From positions 1 through 24,317 of the forward strand of contig JAEZHP010000178.1 in the NCBI GenBank assembly GCA_023416515.1: a stretch of DNA of 24,317 nt. Reading direction: 5' to 3'. Of this stretch, positions 15,239 to 23,143 are shown piece by piece. A program made the translations under genes and the position numbers. The DNA comes from Pseudomonadota bacterium (lineage in GTDB: Bacteria > Pseudomonadota > Alphaproteobacteria > Sphingomonadales > Sphingomonadaceae). A model generated the notes under the pieces. It was not told the DNA's origin, did no database searches, and saw nothing but the letters and a program-made list of their open reading frames with translations. Within the stretch, counting starts at the first letter, position 1, and each line of letters starts with the position of its first letter.

Positions 15239-15267
15239 CGGATATGCGAGCTTGCGAGCGGGCACAA
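15239..15267 (-). promoter_or_regulatory. Weak candidate promoter for the TonB receptor gene
   Basis: On the minus strand TTGTGC (15267-15262) and TATCCG (15244-15239) are separated by 17 bases, a partial match to the housekeeping pattern. The spacer contains the direct repeat GCTCGC-AA-GCTCGC. The leader would be about 65 bases and would contain the palindrome at 15186-15199. This is pattern matching only. Confidence 0.25.
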
Positions 15268-15366
15268 TTCGCCACAGAGTATCCGGAGTGACTATTCGGC
15301 ACCGTGTTGCGGCGATGTCACACTAGAGCACCGGCCGAAGGGCTGACATTTCGGGGGAGTATCAGG

Positions 15367-15882
15367 GTGAAGATGTTGGGAGCCTTGGCTTTATCCATCC
15401 TTGCGGCCGCGTCGCCCGCGCTTGCGCAGGAGCGCCGGGGCGATCCGCCGCCGGCGGTGTTCAGCCGCGTGACCGACTGCCGGACGATCCGCGACGATGC
15501 CCAGCGGCTCGCCTGCTTCGACCGCGAGGTGGCGGCGCTCGCCCAGGCCCAGGCCGCGCGCGAGGTCGTGGTCGTCGACCGCGAGGCGGTCCAGCGCACC
15601 CGCCGAAGCCTGTTCGGATTGACGATCCCCGATGTCGGCCGGCTGTTCGGCGACGAGCAGCAGAGCGAGATCACCTCGACCGTGGTCGCCGCCCAGTTCA
15701 ACAATCTCGGCCTCGCGAGCGTCCAGATCGAGGGCGGAGCGGTGTGGGTGCAGACCGAGGGACGACCGATCTCGAGACGGCCGCGCGCCGGCATGCCGGT
15801 GGTGATCCGGCGCGGAGCGCTGGGTTCCTATCTGATGGCGGTCGACGGCCAGCGTGCGGTGCGGGTGATCCGCCAGCGCTGA
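15367..15882 (+). CDS. Exported protein of unknown function
   Basis: A 171-aa protein not recognised as a named family. The N-terminus is a signal peptide (MLGALALSILAAASPALAQ), so it is probably periplasmic. The mature part starts with DCRTIRDDAQRLACFDREV, two Cys in a short helical segment found at the start of many alphaproteobacterial exported proteins. A middle stretch follows (RSLFGLTIPDVGRLFG), then a beta-rich region (about 95-170). The GTG at 15367 has GGGGGAG 7 bases upstream. ATG at 15373 is an alternative, and the longer open frame from 15304 is unlikely because it precedes the signal peptide. It is divergent from the receptor gene and converges on DUF2093 with 7 bases between. 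Confidence 0.75.
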   Translation: MKMLGALALSILAAASPALAQERRGDPPPAVFSRVTDCRTIRDDAQRLACFDREVAALAQAQAAREVVVVDREAVQRTRRSLFGLTIPDVGRLFGDEQQSEITSTVVAAQFNNLGLASVQIEGGAVWVQTEGRPISRRPRAGMPVVIRRGALGSYLMAVDGQRAVRVIRQR

Positions 15883-15889
15883 GCGCCGC

Positions 15890-16090
15890 TCAGAGGAGCC
15901 CTTCGGCTTTCATCACCGCCTCGGCGTCGACATAGGCTTCCTGGCGCTCGGCGCTCCAGTAGCGAAGCTCGCCGAGCGGGATCGGCTGCTTGGTGACCGC
16001 GCACACGACATGGTCGCCGGCGCTGAGCACACGATAGGTGCCGGGGAGGTAATGAAGCCGGGCCTCGCGGCCGCGGTTCGACATGAGCAT
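15890..16090 (-). CDS. DUF2093 domain protein
   Basis: A 66-aa protein of the alphaproteobacterial DUF2093 family, function unknown. The recognisable core is FRVL-like YRVLSAGDHVVCAVT, followed by PIPLGELRYWS and RQEAY, close to the family consensus as I recall it. The ATG at 16090 is chosen over 16084 because GGAG lies 8 bases upstream. It starts 14 bases after the xseA stop on the same strand, so the two are almost certainly one transcript. This pairing is common in alphaproteobacteria and suggests a link to DNA metabolism, though none has been shown as far as I know. Confidence 0.88.
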   Translation of the reverse strand: MLMSNRGREARLHYLPGTYRVLSAGDHVVCAVTKQPIPLGELRYWSAERQEAYVDAEAVMKAEGLL

Positions 16091-16104
16091 TGGGTCTTCT
16101 CCGC

Positions 16105-17499
16105 TCAGAGCAGCTTGGGCTGCCCCGGTTGCTCCTTCATATGGCCGCTCCGTCGCCGCGTCTCAACCGCCGCGCCCTCGACCAGCGCGGGGATCGCGCC
16201 GTCGGCGAAGACGATGTTGAGCTGACCGGCCGAACGAGCCGCGGCCGAGCCGGTCAAAGTGCGGCCGTCGCGGCTCTCGATCCGGGCGAAGCCGCGCTGG
16301 AGCGGCCGTTCGGGATGGACCAGCTCGGCCATTCGCCAGGCGCTCGCGAGACGCTCGCGTGCGCGCACGAGCGCATTGTTGAGAAGCTGGGGCCGGAGCG
16401 CTCCGGAATCGCGGGCAAGCTCGGCGCGGGCGCGGTCGAGCCGCTGGCGAAGCGCTCGGGGGAGACGCTCGGCGAGATCGTCGAGGCGCTGCTGCTGGGG
16501 GGCGAGCAGGTCCTCGCGCTCCGGCCAGTGGCGAAGCAGGGCCTCGAGCCGCTCGCCGGCGCGTTCGACGGTTCGGGACGCGCAGCGTTCGGCGCGGTGG
16601 CCCATCTGGCGCACCTGGGCGAGCAGGTCGGCGCGAACCGGCACCGCAAGCTCCGCCGCCGCGGTCGGAGTCGGCGCGCGCATGTCCGCGGCGAAGTCGC
16701 ACAGCGAGGTGTCGGTCTCGTGGCCGACCGCGGAGATGACCGGGATGGTCGAGCTGGCGACGGCGCGAACCACCGCTTCCTCGTTGAAGGCCCACAGATC
16801 CTCGATCGAGCCGCCGCCGCGAGCGACGATGACGAGGTCGGGCCGCGGAACCGGGCCGCCGGGCTGGATGGCGCTGAAGCCGTTGACCGCGGCCGCGACC
16901 TGATCGGCGGCGCCGTCACCCTGAACCGGGACCGGCCAAAGCACGACCTGGGTCGGCCACCGGTCGCCGAGGCGATGAAGGATGTCTCGGATCACCGCGC
17001 CGGTCGGCGAGGTGACGACCCCGATCACCTTCGGAGCGAAGGGAAGGGGCCGCTTGCGGTCGGCGTCGAACAGGCCTTCTTCCGCAAGCTGGCGGCGGCG
17101 CTTGTCGAGAAGCGCCATCAGCGCGCCCTGCCCGGCCAGTTCCAGCCGCTCGACGACCATCTGGTAGCGCGAGCGGGCGGGATAGGTGGTGATCCGGCCG
17201 AGGGCGACGACCTCGATCCCGTCCTCCGGTCGGAACTTGAGCTGGCCCGCGCTGGTCCGCCAGATCACCGCGTCGAGGCAGGCGTCCTGGTCCTTCAGCG
17301 TGAAATAGCAATGGCCCGAGGCGTGGCGCTTGAAGCCGCTGATCTCGCCTCGAACCCGAACCTGGCCGAACGCATCCTCGACGGTTCGCTTGAGGACCGA
17401 GGCCAATTCGGAGACGCTGAGCGCGGGGGCATTGTCGCCCGGCGCCACTTTTGCCAACAGGCCGGTCGAGCCGTTCGCGGCGCCTTGAGGATCGGTCAT
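16105..17499 (-). CDS. xseA: Exodeoxyribonuclease VII large subunit XseA
   Basis: A 464-aa catalytic subunit of exonuclease VII, which with XseB degrades single-stranded DNA into oligonucleotides in repair. The N-terminal OB-fold includes VRVRGEISGFKRHASGHCYF. The nuclease core has IGVVTSPTGAVIRDI, ARGGGSIEDLWAFNEE and SAVGHETDTSLCDF, then DMRAPTPTAAAEL. A long coiled coil (about 285-400) precedes the C-terminal segment with LQRGFARI. The frame is open far upstream over purD, but homology starts near MTDPQG. The ATG at 17499 is chosen; ATG at 17505 is possible. Neither has a clear ribosome binding site. The start overlaps the purD start on the opposite strand. xseB is not in the window. Confidence 0.95.
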   Translation of the reverse strand: MTDPQGAANGSTGLLAKVAPGDNAPALSVSELASVLKRTVEDAFGQVRVRGEISGFKRHASGHCYFTLKDQDACLDAVIWRTSAGQLKFRPEDGIEVVALGRITTYPARSRYQMVVERLELAGQGALMALLDKRRRQLAEEGLFDADRKRPLPFAPKVIGVVTSPTGAVIRDILHRLGDRWPTQVVLWPVPVQGDGAADQVAAAVNGFSAIQPGGPVPRPDLVIVARGGGSIEDLWAFNEEAVVRAVASSTIPVISAVGHETDTSLCDFAADMRAPTPTAAAELAVPVRADLLAQVRQMGHRAERCASRTVERAGERLEALLRHWPEREDLLAPQQQRLDDLAERLPRALRQRLDRARAELARDSGALRPQLLNNALVRARERLASAWRMAELVHPERPLQRGFARIESRDGRTLTGSAAARSAGQLNIVFADGAIPALVEGAAVETRRRSGHMKEQPGQPKLL

Positions 17500-18775
17500 G
17501 AACATACTGCTGCTGGGATCGGGTGGACGCGAGCATGCGCTGGCATGGAAGCTCGCGCAATCGCCGAGCTGCGATAAGCTGTTCGCTGCGCCTGGCAATC
17601 CAGGCATCGCGAAGCACGCGCAGCTGGCCGCGCTCGACGCGGGCGACCATCCGGCCGTCGTCGACTTCTGCCGTTCGGAACAGATCGGCCTGGTCGTGGT
17701 CGGGCCCGAGCAGCCGCTCGTCGACGGACTTGCCGACAGCCTGCGCGAGGCGGGGATTGCCGTCTTCGGCCCCGGCCGCGAGGCGGCACAGCTCGAAGGG
17801 TCCAAGGGCTTCACGAAATTGCTGTGCGCACGCGCCAACATCCCGACCGCGCGCTTCGCCCGCGCCGAGACCCGGGCCGAGGCGGAGGCGGAGCTCGACC
17901 TGTTCGGCCTGCCCGTGGTGATCAAGGCCGATGGGCTCGCGGCCGGCAAGGGCGTGGTCATCGCGACGACGGCCGAGGAGGCGGAAGCGGCGATCGCCGA
18001 CATGTTCGGCGGCGGCTTCGGTGCGGCGGGCGCATCCGTGGTGATCGAGGAGTTCATGGAGGGCGAGGAAGTGAGCTTCTTCGCCCTCACCGACGGAAGG
18101 ACCGTGGTGCCGTTCGGATCGGCGCAGGACCACAAGCGGGTCGGCGACGGCGACACCGGCCCCAATACCGGAGGCATGGGCGCCTATAGCCCTGCGAGCA
18201 TCTTCACGGCGGAGCTTCAGCGGCGCGTGCTGGACGAGATCGTGCAGCCGACGGTGACCGCGATGGCGGAGGTCGGGACGCCCTTTGTCGGCGTGCTCTA
18301 TGCGGGTCTGATGCTGACCCGGGAGGGGCCCAAGCTGGTCGAATATAATGTCCGCTTCGGCGACCCCGAATGCCAGGTGCTGATGGCACGGCTCGACAGC
18401 GATCTCGCCGAGTTGATGCTCGCAGCCGCCACCGGCCGCTTGCACGAAGCGGCCCCTCCCCGTTTCCGCGACGAGGTTGCGCTGACGGTGGTGATGGCTG
18501 CCGAGGGCTATCCCGGAACGCCGCTCGAGGGTGGAGCGATCGCCCGCATAGAGGAGGCCGAAGCCGACGGTGCGCGGGTCTTCCATGCCGGGACTGCCGA
18601 CGCCGGCGGGGGCCTCGTCGCCAATGGCGGGCGGGTGCTCAACGTCACCGCGCTCGGCGCCGACATCGTCGAAGCGCAGCGGCGCGCTTATGCCGCGGCG
18701 GAACGGATCGACTTCGACACCGGCTTCTACCGCCGCGACATCGGCTGGCGCGAGATTGCGCGGCAGGCAGGCTGA
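17498..18775 (+). CDS. purD: Phosphoribosylamine-glycine ligase PurD
   Basis: A 425-aa ATP-grasp enzyme that joins phosphoribosylamine and glycine to form GAR, the second step of purine synthesis. Motifs in order: LLLGSGGREHALAWKL, APGNPGI, VVGPEQPLVDGLAD, GSKGFTKLL, the ATP-grasp VIKADGLAAGKGV, DHKRVGDGDTGPNTGGMGAY, and VEYNVRFGDPECQ with metal ligands. A C-terminal domain follows. The ATG at 17498 has GAGG 7 bases upstream, which fixes the start even though it overlaps the xseA start codon on the other strand by 2 bases. Downstream small envelope genes begin 27 bases after the stop. Confidence 0.97.
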   Translation: MNILLLGSGGREHALAWKLAQSPSCDKLFAAPGNPGIAKHAQLAALDAGDHPAVVDFCRSEQIGLVVVGPEQPLVDGLADSLREAGIAVFGPGREAAQLEGSKGFTKLLCARANIPTARFARAETRAEAEAELDLFGLPVVIKADGLAAGKGVVIATTAEEAEAAIADMFGGGFGAAGASVVIEEFMEGEEVSFFALTDGRTVVPFGSAQDHKRVGDGDTGPNTGGMGAYSPASIFTAELQRRVLDEIVQPTVTAMAEVGTPFVGVLYAGLMLTREGPKLVEYNVRFGDPECQVLMARLDSDLAELMLAAATGRLHEAAPPRFRDEVALTVVMAAEGYPGTPLEGGAIARIEEAEADGARVFHAGTADAGGGLVANGGRVLNVTALGADIVEAQRRAYAAAERIDFDTGFYRRDIGWREIARQAG

Positions 18776-18802
18776 CGACTAAGAGTGGGACCGGAGGAGC
18801 CG

Positions 18803-19123
18803 ATGTCGCGCATATCCAAGTTCCTGATCGGTCTCGCCGCCGCGCTGGCGGTGGCGCTGGTCGCTTATTGGCCGCTCGGCCTGGGCGACGCCTTCGTCGA
18901 GCGGCTCGAGGCGGGCGCGCGGACAATGGTCGCCCGAGCCGAGGTGCCCGGCATCACCGTGCAAATGCAGCGCTCGCCGCTGAGGAGAAAGGCGCTGCTG
19001 ACCGGTCCGGCCAACCAGTTCCAGCGCGAAGGGATGGGTTCGCTCCCCGGCATCAATCAGCGGGTGCTCGCGGTGCCCGGGATGAGCCGGGTCGAGTGGA
19101 CCAACCCGCCGCCATCGCAATGA
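18803..19123 (+). CDS. Small membrane-anchored protein with weak BON-like pattern
   Basis: A 106-aa protein of unknown function. Residues 5-28 form a signal anchor or signal peptide (FLIGLAAALAVALVAYWPLG). The rest is predicted periplasmic. GITVQMQRSPLRRKALLTG, then PGINQRVLAVPGMSRVEW, has the strand-helix-strand rhythm of a BON domain, ending with the typical VPG-x-x-x-V, but the match is weak. The ATG at 18803 has GGAGG 5 bases upstream and is preferred to 18785. It follows purD by 27 bases and leads a tight run of small envelope genes. Confidence 0.7.
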   Translation: MSRISKFLIGLAAALAVALVAYWPLGLGDAFVERLEAGARTMVARAEVPGITVQMQRSPLRRKALLTGPANQFQREGMGSLPGINQRVLAVPGMSRVEWTNPPPSQ

Positions 19124-19136
19124 GGGAGACGAACGC

Positions 19137-19250
19137 ATGCCGCTGATCGTCGAGACGCTGATCCTGTTCGTCATTGCCTATCTGATCGGCATCGGCCTGG
19201 CCGCCTTGCTGTTCGGCACCCGCCGGCGCGGCAGCTTCCTGGAGGAATGA
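19137..19250 (+). CDS. 37-aa single-pass membrane protein
   Basis: A short open frame, easily missed. The protein is MPLIVETLILFVIAYLIGIG followed by LAALLFGTRRRGSFLEE, that is, one membrane segment (4-26) and a short positively charged tail RRR, so the C-terminus is probably cytoplasmic. Support for a real gene: GAGGGAG 8 bases before the ATG, 13 bases after the previous stop, and 4 bases before the next start in the same direction. Function unknown. Confidence 0.65.
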   Translation: MPLIVETLILFVIAYLIGIGLAALLFGTRRRGSFLEE

Positions 19251-19254
19251 GGCC

Positions 19255-19368
19255 GTGCTCGTCCTGATCGAATATTTCCAAGTGCCGCTCGCCATCACGG
19301 TGGCGATCGGCTTCGCGACAGGGCTGTGGATGTTCCGCGCCCGCACTCAGGGGGACCGCGACCAATGA
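19255..19368 (+). CDS. 37-aa single-pass membrane protein (second)
   Basis: A short open frame with a GTG start. One hydrophobic segment (about 9-27, VPLAITVAIGFATGLWMF) is followed by a charged tail RARTQGDRDQ. GGAGGA lies 8 bases before the GTG, inside the end of the previous gene. Its stop overlaps the next start as ATGA (19365-19368), which argues for translational coupling and hence a real gene. It has no recognised family. Confidence 0.6.
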   Translation: MLVLIEYFQVPLAITVAIGFATGLWMFRARTQGDRDQ

Positions 19369-19901
19369 ACTTCGATTCCACCACCACCTTGCTCATCGCG
19401 GGCGCGGCGATCCTCCTTCTGCTCGTGCTGTGGGCGGTGCTCCGCGCCGTGTCCCGCCAGTCGATCGCGAAGGAAGGCGAGAAGCGCGGCGGCGAGCCCT
19501 ATATCGCGAACAAGGAGCGGCCCTACATGAAGGAGGCGGCTCCTCCCGCCCCCGCCATGGCCCAGCCCGTCGCGGGCGAGCCTGACGTCGCCCAGCCGGC
19601 GATTCCGGTCGCGGGTGACTTCGCCGGAATCGCCTTCCCTCCGAGCGCGACCGACCATGCCGACGAGCTCACCCGCCTCAAGGGGGTCGGGCCGAAGCTC
19701 GCCGCGATGCTCAACGACCAAGGGATCACCCGCTACGAGCAGCTCGCGTCGATGGACGATGGCCAACTGGCGGCGCTCGACTCGCGGCTCGGCAACTTCA
19801 AGGGGCGGCTAGTTCGGGACCGTGTGCCGGAGCAGGCCCGCTACCTCGCGAGCGGCGACACCGAAGGCTTCGAGGCGACGTTCGGCAAGCTCGGCGGCTG
19901 A
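19365..19901 (+). CDS. Membrane-anchored helix-hairpin-helix domain protein
   Basis: A 178-aa protein. Residues 6-29 form one membrane segment (LLIAGAAILLLLVLWAVL). A Pro/Ala-rich linker (about 55-95) follows. The C-terminal domain (100-150) has LTRLKGVGPKLAAMLNDQGI and YEQLASM, a helix-hairpin-helix fold of the kind fused to ribosomal L21-like and NADH dehydrogenase-linked proteins. Such domains bind DNA or act as protein docking modules; the ligand here is unknown. The ATG at 19365 overlaps the preceding stop by 4 bases; the longer frame from 19326 overlaps the small gene and is not preferred. It is the last gene of the purD-linked run, converging on the CNNM gene. Confidence 0.8.
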   Translation: MNFDSTTTLLIAGAAILLLLVLWAVLRAVSRQSIAKEGEKRGGEPYIANKERPYMKEAAPPAPAMAQPVAGEPDVAQPAIPVAGDFAGIAFPPSATDHADELTRLKGVGPKLAAMLNDQGITRYEQLASMDDGQLAALDSRLGNFKGRLVRDRVPEQARYLASGDTEGFEATFGKLGG

Positions 19902-19924
19902 GGCCCTTCAAGGCCGCGCCTTAC

Positions 19925-21253
19925 CTACCCGCGCCGCCTCGTCTTGATCTCGCTGGCGAGCAGCTTGTCGATCTTGCGGCCGTCCATGTCGACGATCTCG
20001 AACTGCCAGCCGCCGAAGCGGAAGCGCTCGCCGACTTCAGGCAGATGCTTGAGCACCGACAGGGCGAAGCCCGCCGCCGTGGCGTAATCTCGGTCGGCCG
20101 GCAGCGGAATCGCCAGCCGGTCGGCGAGAACGTCAGCGGAGATCGAGCCCGACACCCACCAGCTCCCGTCGTCCCGCTCCACCAGAGGCGGATCGGTGTC
20201 GCTGTCGGCGTCCGAGGCGAAGGCGCCGGCGAGCGCGGTCAACAGGTCGGCGGGAGTCACCAGCCCGTCGAAATGGCCATATTCGTCGTGCACGAACACC
20301 ATCGGCACTTCGGAAGCCTGGAGCACGGTCAGCGCATCCATGGCGTCCATTCGGTCGTGGATGACCGGCACCGGGCGCATCAGCGCGCGTAGGTCCACCG
20401 GAGCGCCCTCAAGGGCGGCGGCAATGATGTCGCGTGACTGGACGACCCCGACGAGATTGTCGACGGCGCCCTCCGCGACCGGGATCCGGCTGTGCGGGGT
20501 CTGGCGAAGGAACTCGCGGATCGCCGCGGCGTCGGCGTCGGCGTCGATCCAGTCGACCTCGGTGCGGGGAGTCATGATCTCGCGGGTCGGACGGTCGGCG
20601 AGGCGAACGACTCCCGAGATGATCGCCCGCTCGCTCTCGTCGAGAACGCCGGCATGGGTCGCCTCGGCGACGACCATATGGAGGTCCTCGGCGGTGACAT
20701 GGTCGGCCGATTCGCGCTTCATCCGGAGCAACGAGAAAATCAGGCTGCTGGTCCGATCGAGGAGCCAGACGAGAGGAGCGGTCGCGCGCGCCACCCACTG
20801 CATGGGCACCGCCACCACCACCGCAATCCGCTCCGGCGAGCGAAGCGCGAATTGCTTCGGGACCAGCTCTCCGATCACAAGGCTGACATAGGTCACCAGA
20901 ACGATGACGATGGTGAACCCGACCCGAGCGGCGAGGTCCGGGGCGAAGCCGAGCAAAGCGATTCGCTGACCGATCGGACCGCCGAGGCTGGCGCCCGAAT
21001 AGGCGCCCGCCAGGATTCCAATGAGGGTGATTCCGATCTGCACCGCCGACAGGAAGCGCCCCGGATCGGCCGCAAGGGCGAGCGCGGCCGTAGCGGTCCG
21101 CCGGCCGCCCCGCTCCATCGCCTTGAGGCGTGGACGGCGCGCGGAGACGATCGCAAGCTCCGACATCGCGAGGACGCCATTCAGGGCGATCAGCAGCAGG
21201 ATGATGCCGACGTCCAGCCAGGGAATGGGTGCGAGGGTTTCGGGGGACGGCAT
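19925..21253 (-). CDS. Hemolysin/CorC-family membrane protein (CNNM, CBS, CorC_HlyC domains)
   Basis: A 442-aa inner membrane protein. Residues 1-190 are the CNNM (DUF21) membrane domain, with NGVLAMSELAIVSARRPRL and the segment YVSLVIGELVPKQFALRSPE. Residues about 205-330 are a CBS pair (IMTPRTEVDWIDAD; VPMVFVHDEYGHFDGLVT). Residues about 345-435 are the CorC_HlyC domain (WWVSGSISADVLADRL; RFRFGGWQFEIVDMDGRKID). This order is that of magnesium/cobalt efflux-type transporters such as CorC/YfjD relatives; CBS domains usually bind adenine nucleotides. Called hemolysin in many annotations, but no lytic role is implied. The start ATG at 21253 was taken because it opens the first helix. Transport substrate is not shown by sequence. 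Confidence 0.9.
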   Translation of the reverse strand: MPSPETLAPIPWLDVGIILLLIALNGVLAMSELAIVSARRPRLKAMERGGRRTATAALALAADPGRFLSAVQIGITLIGILAGAYSGASLGGPIGQRIALLGFAPDLAARVGFTIVIVLVTYVSLVIGELVPKQFALRSPERIAVVVAVPMQWVARATAPLVWLLDRTSSLIFSLLRMKRESADHVTAEDLHMVVAEATHAGVLDESERAIISGVVRLADRPTREIMTPRTEVDWIDADADAAAIREFLRQTPHSRIPVAEGAVDNLVGVVQSRDIIAAALEGAPVDLRALMRPVPVIHDRMDAMDALTVLQASEVPMVFVHDEYGHFDGLVTPADLLTALAGAFASDADSDTDPPLVERDDGSWWVSGSISADVLADRLAIPLPADRDYATAAGFALSVLKHLPEVGERFRFGGWQFEIVDMDGRKIDKLLASEIKTRRRG

Positions 21254-21392
21254 GGTGCGGCTCCGAATGCTTTAACCGGTCATTCGGGCCCGCGACAACA
21301 GCATCTGTAATGTAACGTTCATGGAACAAGCCTGCTCGGAGGGCGGTTCACACGGCGCACGACAGCATTCCAGCTTTACGAAAGGATGTCGC

Positions 21393-22064
21393 ATGCCTGT
21401 GAAACGGCTCCCCACCACCTTGTTCGCCATCACCCTGATGTGCGGTACCGCCGCCTGCGTCACCAATCCCGAGACCGGCGAGCGCGAATTCCCGGTACGG
21501 ACCGCCGTCGGCGCCGGAATCGGCGCGGTTGGCGGCTATCTGCTCGGTGATCTGATCGGCGGACGGAGCGACCGGACCGAGCGAATCCTCGGAGCCGGCC
21601 TGGGCGCCGTCGCCGGCGGCGCGATCGGCCAATATATGGACCAGCAGGAAGCGCGCCTTCGCCGCGAGACCGCCGGAAGCGGGATCGAGGTCGACCGCGA
21701 GGGCAATGACCTCGTGCTCCGCATGCCCGCCGGTATTACCTTCGGGTTCGACCGTTCCGACATCCAGCCGCAGTTCCAGGCGACGCTCAACGAGGTCGCC
21801 CAGACGCTCCAGGCCTATCCGTCGACAGCGATCGACGTCTACGGCCATACCGACAGCAGCGGCACCGACGCCTACAACCAGACGCTGTCGGAGCAGCGCG
21901 CCCGCTCCGTCGCCAATTACCTGATCTCGCGCGGCGTCCAACCGGTCCGAATCGCCACCCGCGGCTTCGGCGAGAGCCAGTTGCTGGTGAACCCGGAGCG
22001 CTCGGAGGCAGACCGCCAGGCCAACCGCCGCGTCGAACTGCGGATTTCGCCGGTCAGCCAGTAA
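21393..22064 (+). CDS. OmpA-family outer membrane protein with glycine zipper
   Basis: A 223-aa envelope protein. The signal peptide ends at GTAAC with Cys22; this lipobox is atypical (Thr at -3), so lipidation is likely but not certain. Residues 40-85 are a glycine-zipper segment (GAGIGAVGGYLLGD; LGAGLGAVAGGAIGQYMD). Residues about 105-220 are the OmpA C-terminal peptidoglycan-binding domain, with FGFDRSDIQPQF, VYGHTDSSGTDAYN, LSEQRARSVANYL and the ending ERSEADRQANRRVEL. It resembles the YiaD type. The ATG at 21393 has AAAGGA 6 bases upstream; the frame is open from 21321 but the signal peptide sets the start. It is divergent from the CNNM gene. Confidence 0.92.
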   Translation: MPVKRLPTTLFAITLMCGTAACVTNPETGEREFPVRTAVGAGIGAVGGYLLGDLIGGRSDRTERILGAGLGAVAGGAIGQYMDQQEARLRRETAGSGIEVDREGNDLVLRMPAGITFGFDRSDIQPQFQATLNEVAQTLQAYPSTAIDVYGHTDSSGTDAYNQTLSEQRARSVANYLISRGVQPVRIATRGFGESQLLVNPERSEADRQANRRVELRISPVSQ

Positions 22065-22076
22065 GGCTGGTCGAAA

Positions 22077-22652
22077 CTAGAGGTCGAGCTCTCGAAGGAT
22101 CTGCTCGACCGCTTCGTCGGGGCTCAGGGTCGTCGTATCGATCCTGAGCTCCGGCGCCTCGGGCGGCTCGTAGGGGCTGTCGATCCCAGTGAAACGGGGA
22201 ATCTCGCCGGCGCGAGCGCGGCGGTAAAGGCCCTTGGGATCCCGCGCCTCGACCACCGCAAGCGGCGCGTCGACGAAAATCTCGACAAACTGGCCGCTCG
22301 GAAACAGGCCGCGCACCAGCCTTCGATCGTCGCGGAATGGCGAGATGAAGGCCGCGAGGACGATGAGGCCCGCCTCGACCATCAGCCGGGCGACTTCGCC
22401 GGCGCGGCGGATATTCTCGACCCGGTCGTCGTCGCTGAAGCCGAGATCGTTGCTCAGCCCCTCCCGCATCGCGTCGCCGTCGAGCAGGAAAGTGTGGCGG
22501 CCGAGTCCGTGGAGGCTTCGGTCGAGCCGGGTCGCGATCGTCGTCTTGCCGGCCGCCGAGAGGCCGGTGAACCACAGCAAGCGCGGCTGCTGACCCATCA
22601 GCGCGGCGCGCTCACGCGGCGCGACGCCGCTACCCTCCCCGTTTCGTCCCAT
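22077..22652 (-). CDS. cysC: Adenylylsulfate kinase CysC (stand-alone)
   Basis: A 191-aa enzyme that phosphorylates APS to PAPS. The Walker A loop is GLSAAGKT (30-37). LLDGDAMREGL and LGFSDDDRVENIRR contact APS. ISPFRDDR holds the conserved Ser (S104). KGLYRRARAGEIPRFTGIDSPYE is the typical lid region. The N-terminal APRERAALMGQQPRLLWF matches the CysC leader, so the ATG at 22652 is preferred to 22598, although neither has a clear ribosome binding site. The frame runs on upstream over tadA, but that part is a shadow. It begins 11 bases after the tadA stop. CysN/CysD are not here, and a fused CysN/C is the usual form in many relatives; PAPS may serve sulfate assimilation or sulfotransfer. Confidence 0.93.
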   Translation of the reverse strand: MGRNGEGSGVAPRERAALMGQQPRLLWFTGLSAAGKTTIATRLDRSLHGLGRHTFLLDGDAMREGLSNDLGFSDDDRVENIRRAGEVARLMVEAGLIVLAAFISPFRDDRRLVRGLFPSGQFVEIFVDAPLAVVEARDPKGLYRRARAGEIPRFTGIDSPYEPPEAPELRIDTTTLSPDEAVEQILRELDL

Positions 22653-22663
22653 CGAGATGTGTT

Positions 22664-23119
22664 CTATCTGCGCCGCTCGCGAAAGAAAGCGCGGAGCTGC
22701 TCGGCGGCTTCCTCCTCGCCGATCCCGGGGAGTACTTCCGGAGCGTGATGGCAAGTCGGCTGGGCATAAAGGCGCGGACCGTGAAGCACGGCGCCGCCCT
22801 TCGGGTCGGAGGCGGCGAAATAGAGACGCCGGATTCGTGCGAGCCCGACCGCCGACGCGCACATCGCGCACGGCTCCAGCGACACCCACAGATCGCATTC
22901 GTCGAGCCTCGAGGTGCCGAGCATCCGTCCCGCCTCGCGAAGGGCCTCCATCTCCGCATGTGCGGTCGGATCGACGGCGCCGCGCATTCGGTTGCGGGTG
23001 ACCGCGACGACCTCGTCGCCGCGAGTCACCACGGCGCCGACCGGAACCTCGCCGGCAGCCGCGGCAGCCGCCGCTTCGTCCAGGGCGATTCGCATGGGGC
23101 GGGGCAGCGGAAACGCCAT
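22664..23119 (-). CDS. tadA: tRNA-specific adenosine deaminase TadA
   Basis: A 151-aa zinc enzyme that converts A34 to inosine in the anticodon of tRNA-Arg(ACG), an essential step in most bacteria. Cytidine/deoxycytidylate deaminase fold: PVGAVVTRGDEVVA, then HAEMEAL (H54 zinc ligand, E56 catalytic) and PCAMC (C84 and C87 zinc ligands). Length is normal. The ATG at 23119 was taken because it starts closest to the usual N-terminus; 23095 is an alternative. The gene sits 24 bases after the end of the 73-aa membrane protein gene and 11 bases before cysC, all on the minus strand, probably one transcript. Confidence 0.95.
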   Translation of the reverse strand: MAFPLPRPMRIALDEAAAAAAAGEVPVGAVVTRGDEVVAVTRNRMRGAVDPTAHAEMEALREAGRMLGTSRLDECDLWVSLEPCAMCASAVGLARIRRLYFAASDPKGGAVLHGPRLYAQPTCHHAPEVLPGIGEEEAAEQLRAFFRERRR

Positions 23120-23143
23120 GCCGATGCTGCCCCGTTGAGGAGC

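Noticed and set aside
16090..17577. 495-aa plus-strand frame opposite xseA
   Set aside because: xseA has all family motifs on the minus strand; this frame is its shadow.
17500..18177. Upstream extension of the xseA frame over purD
   Set aside because: The extension is Ser/Pro/Ala-rich without homology, and purD on the other strand is certain.
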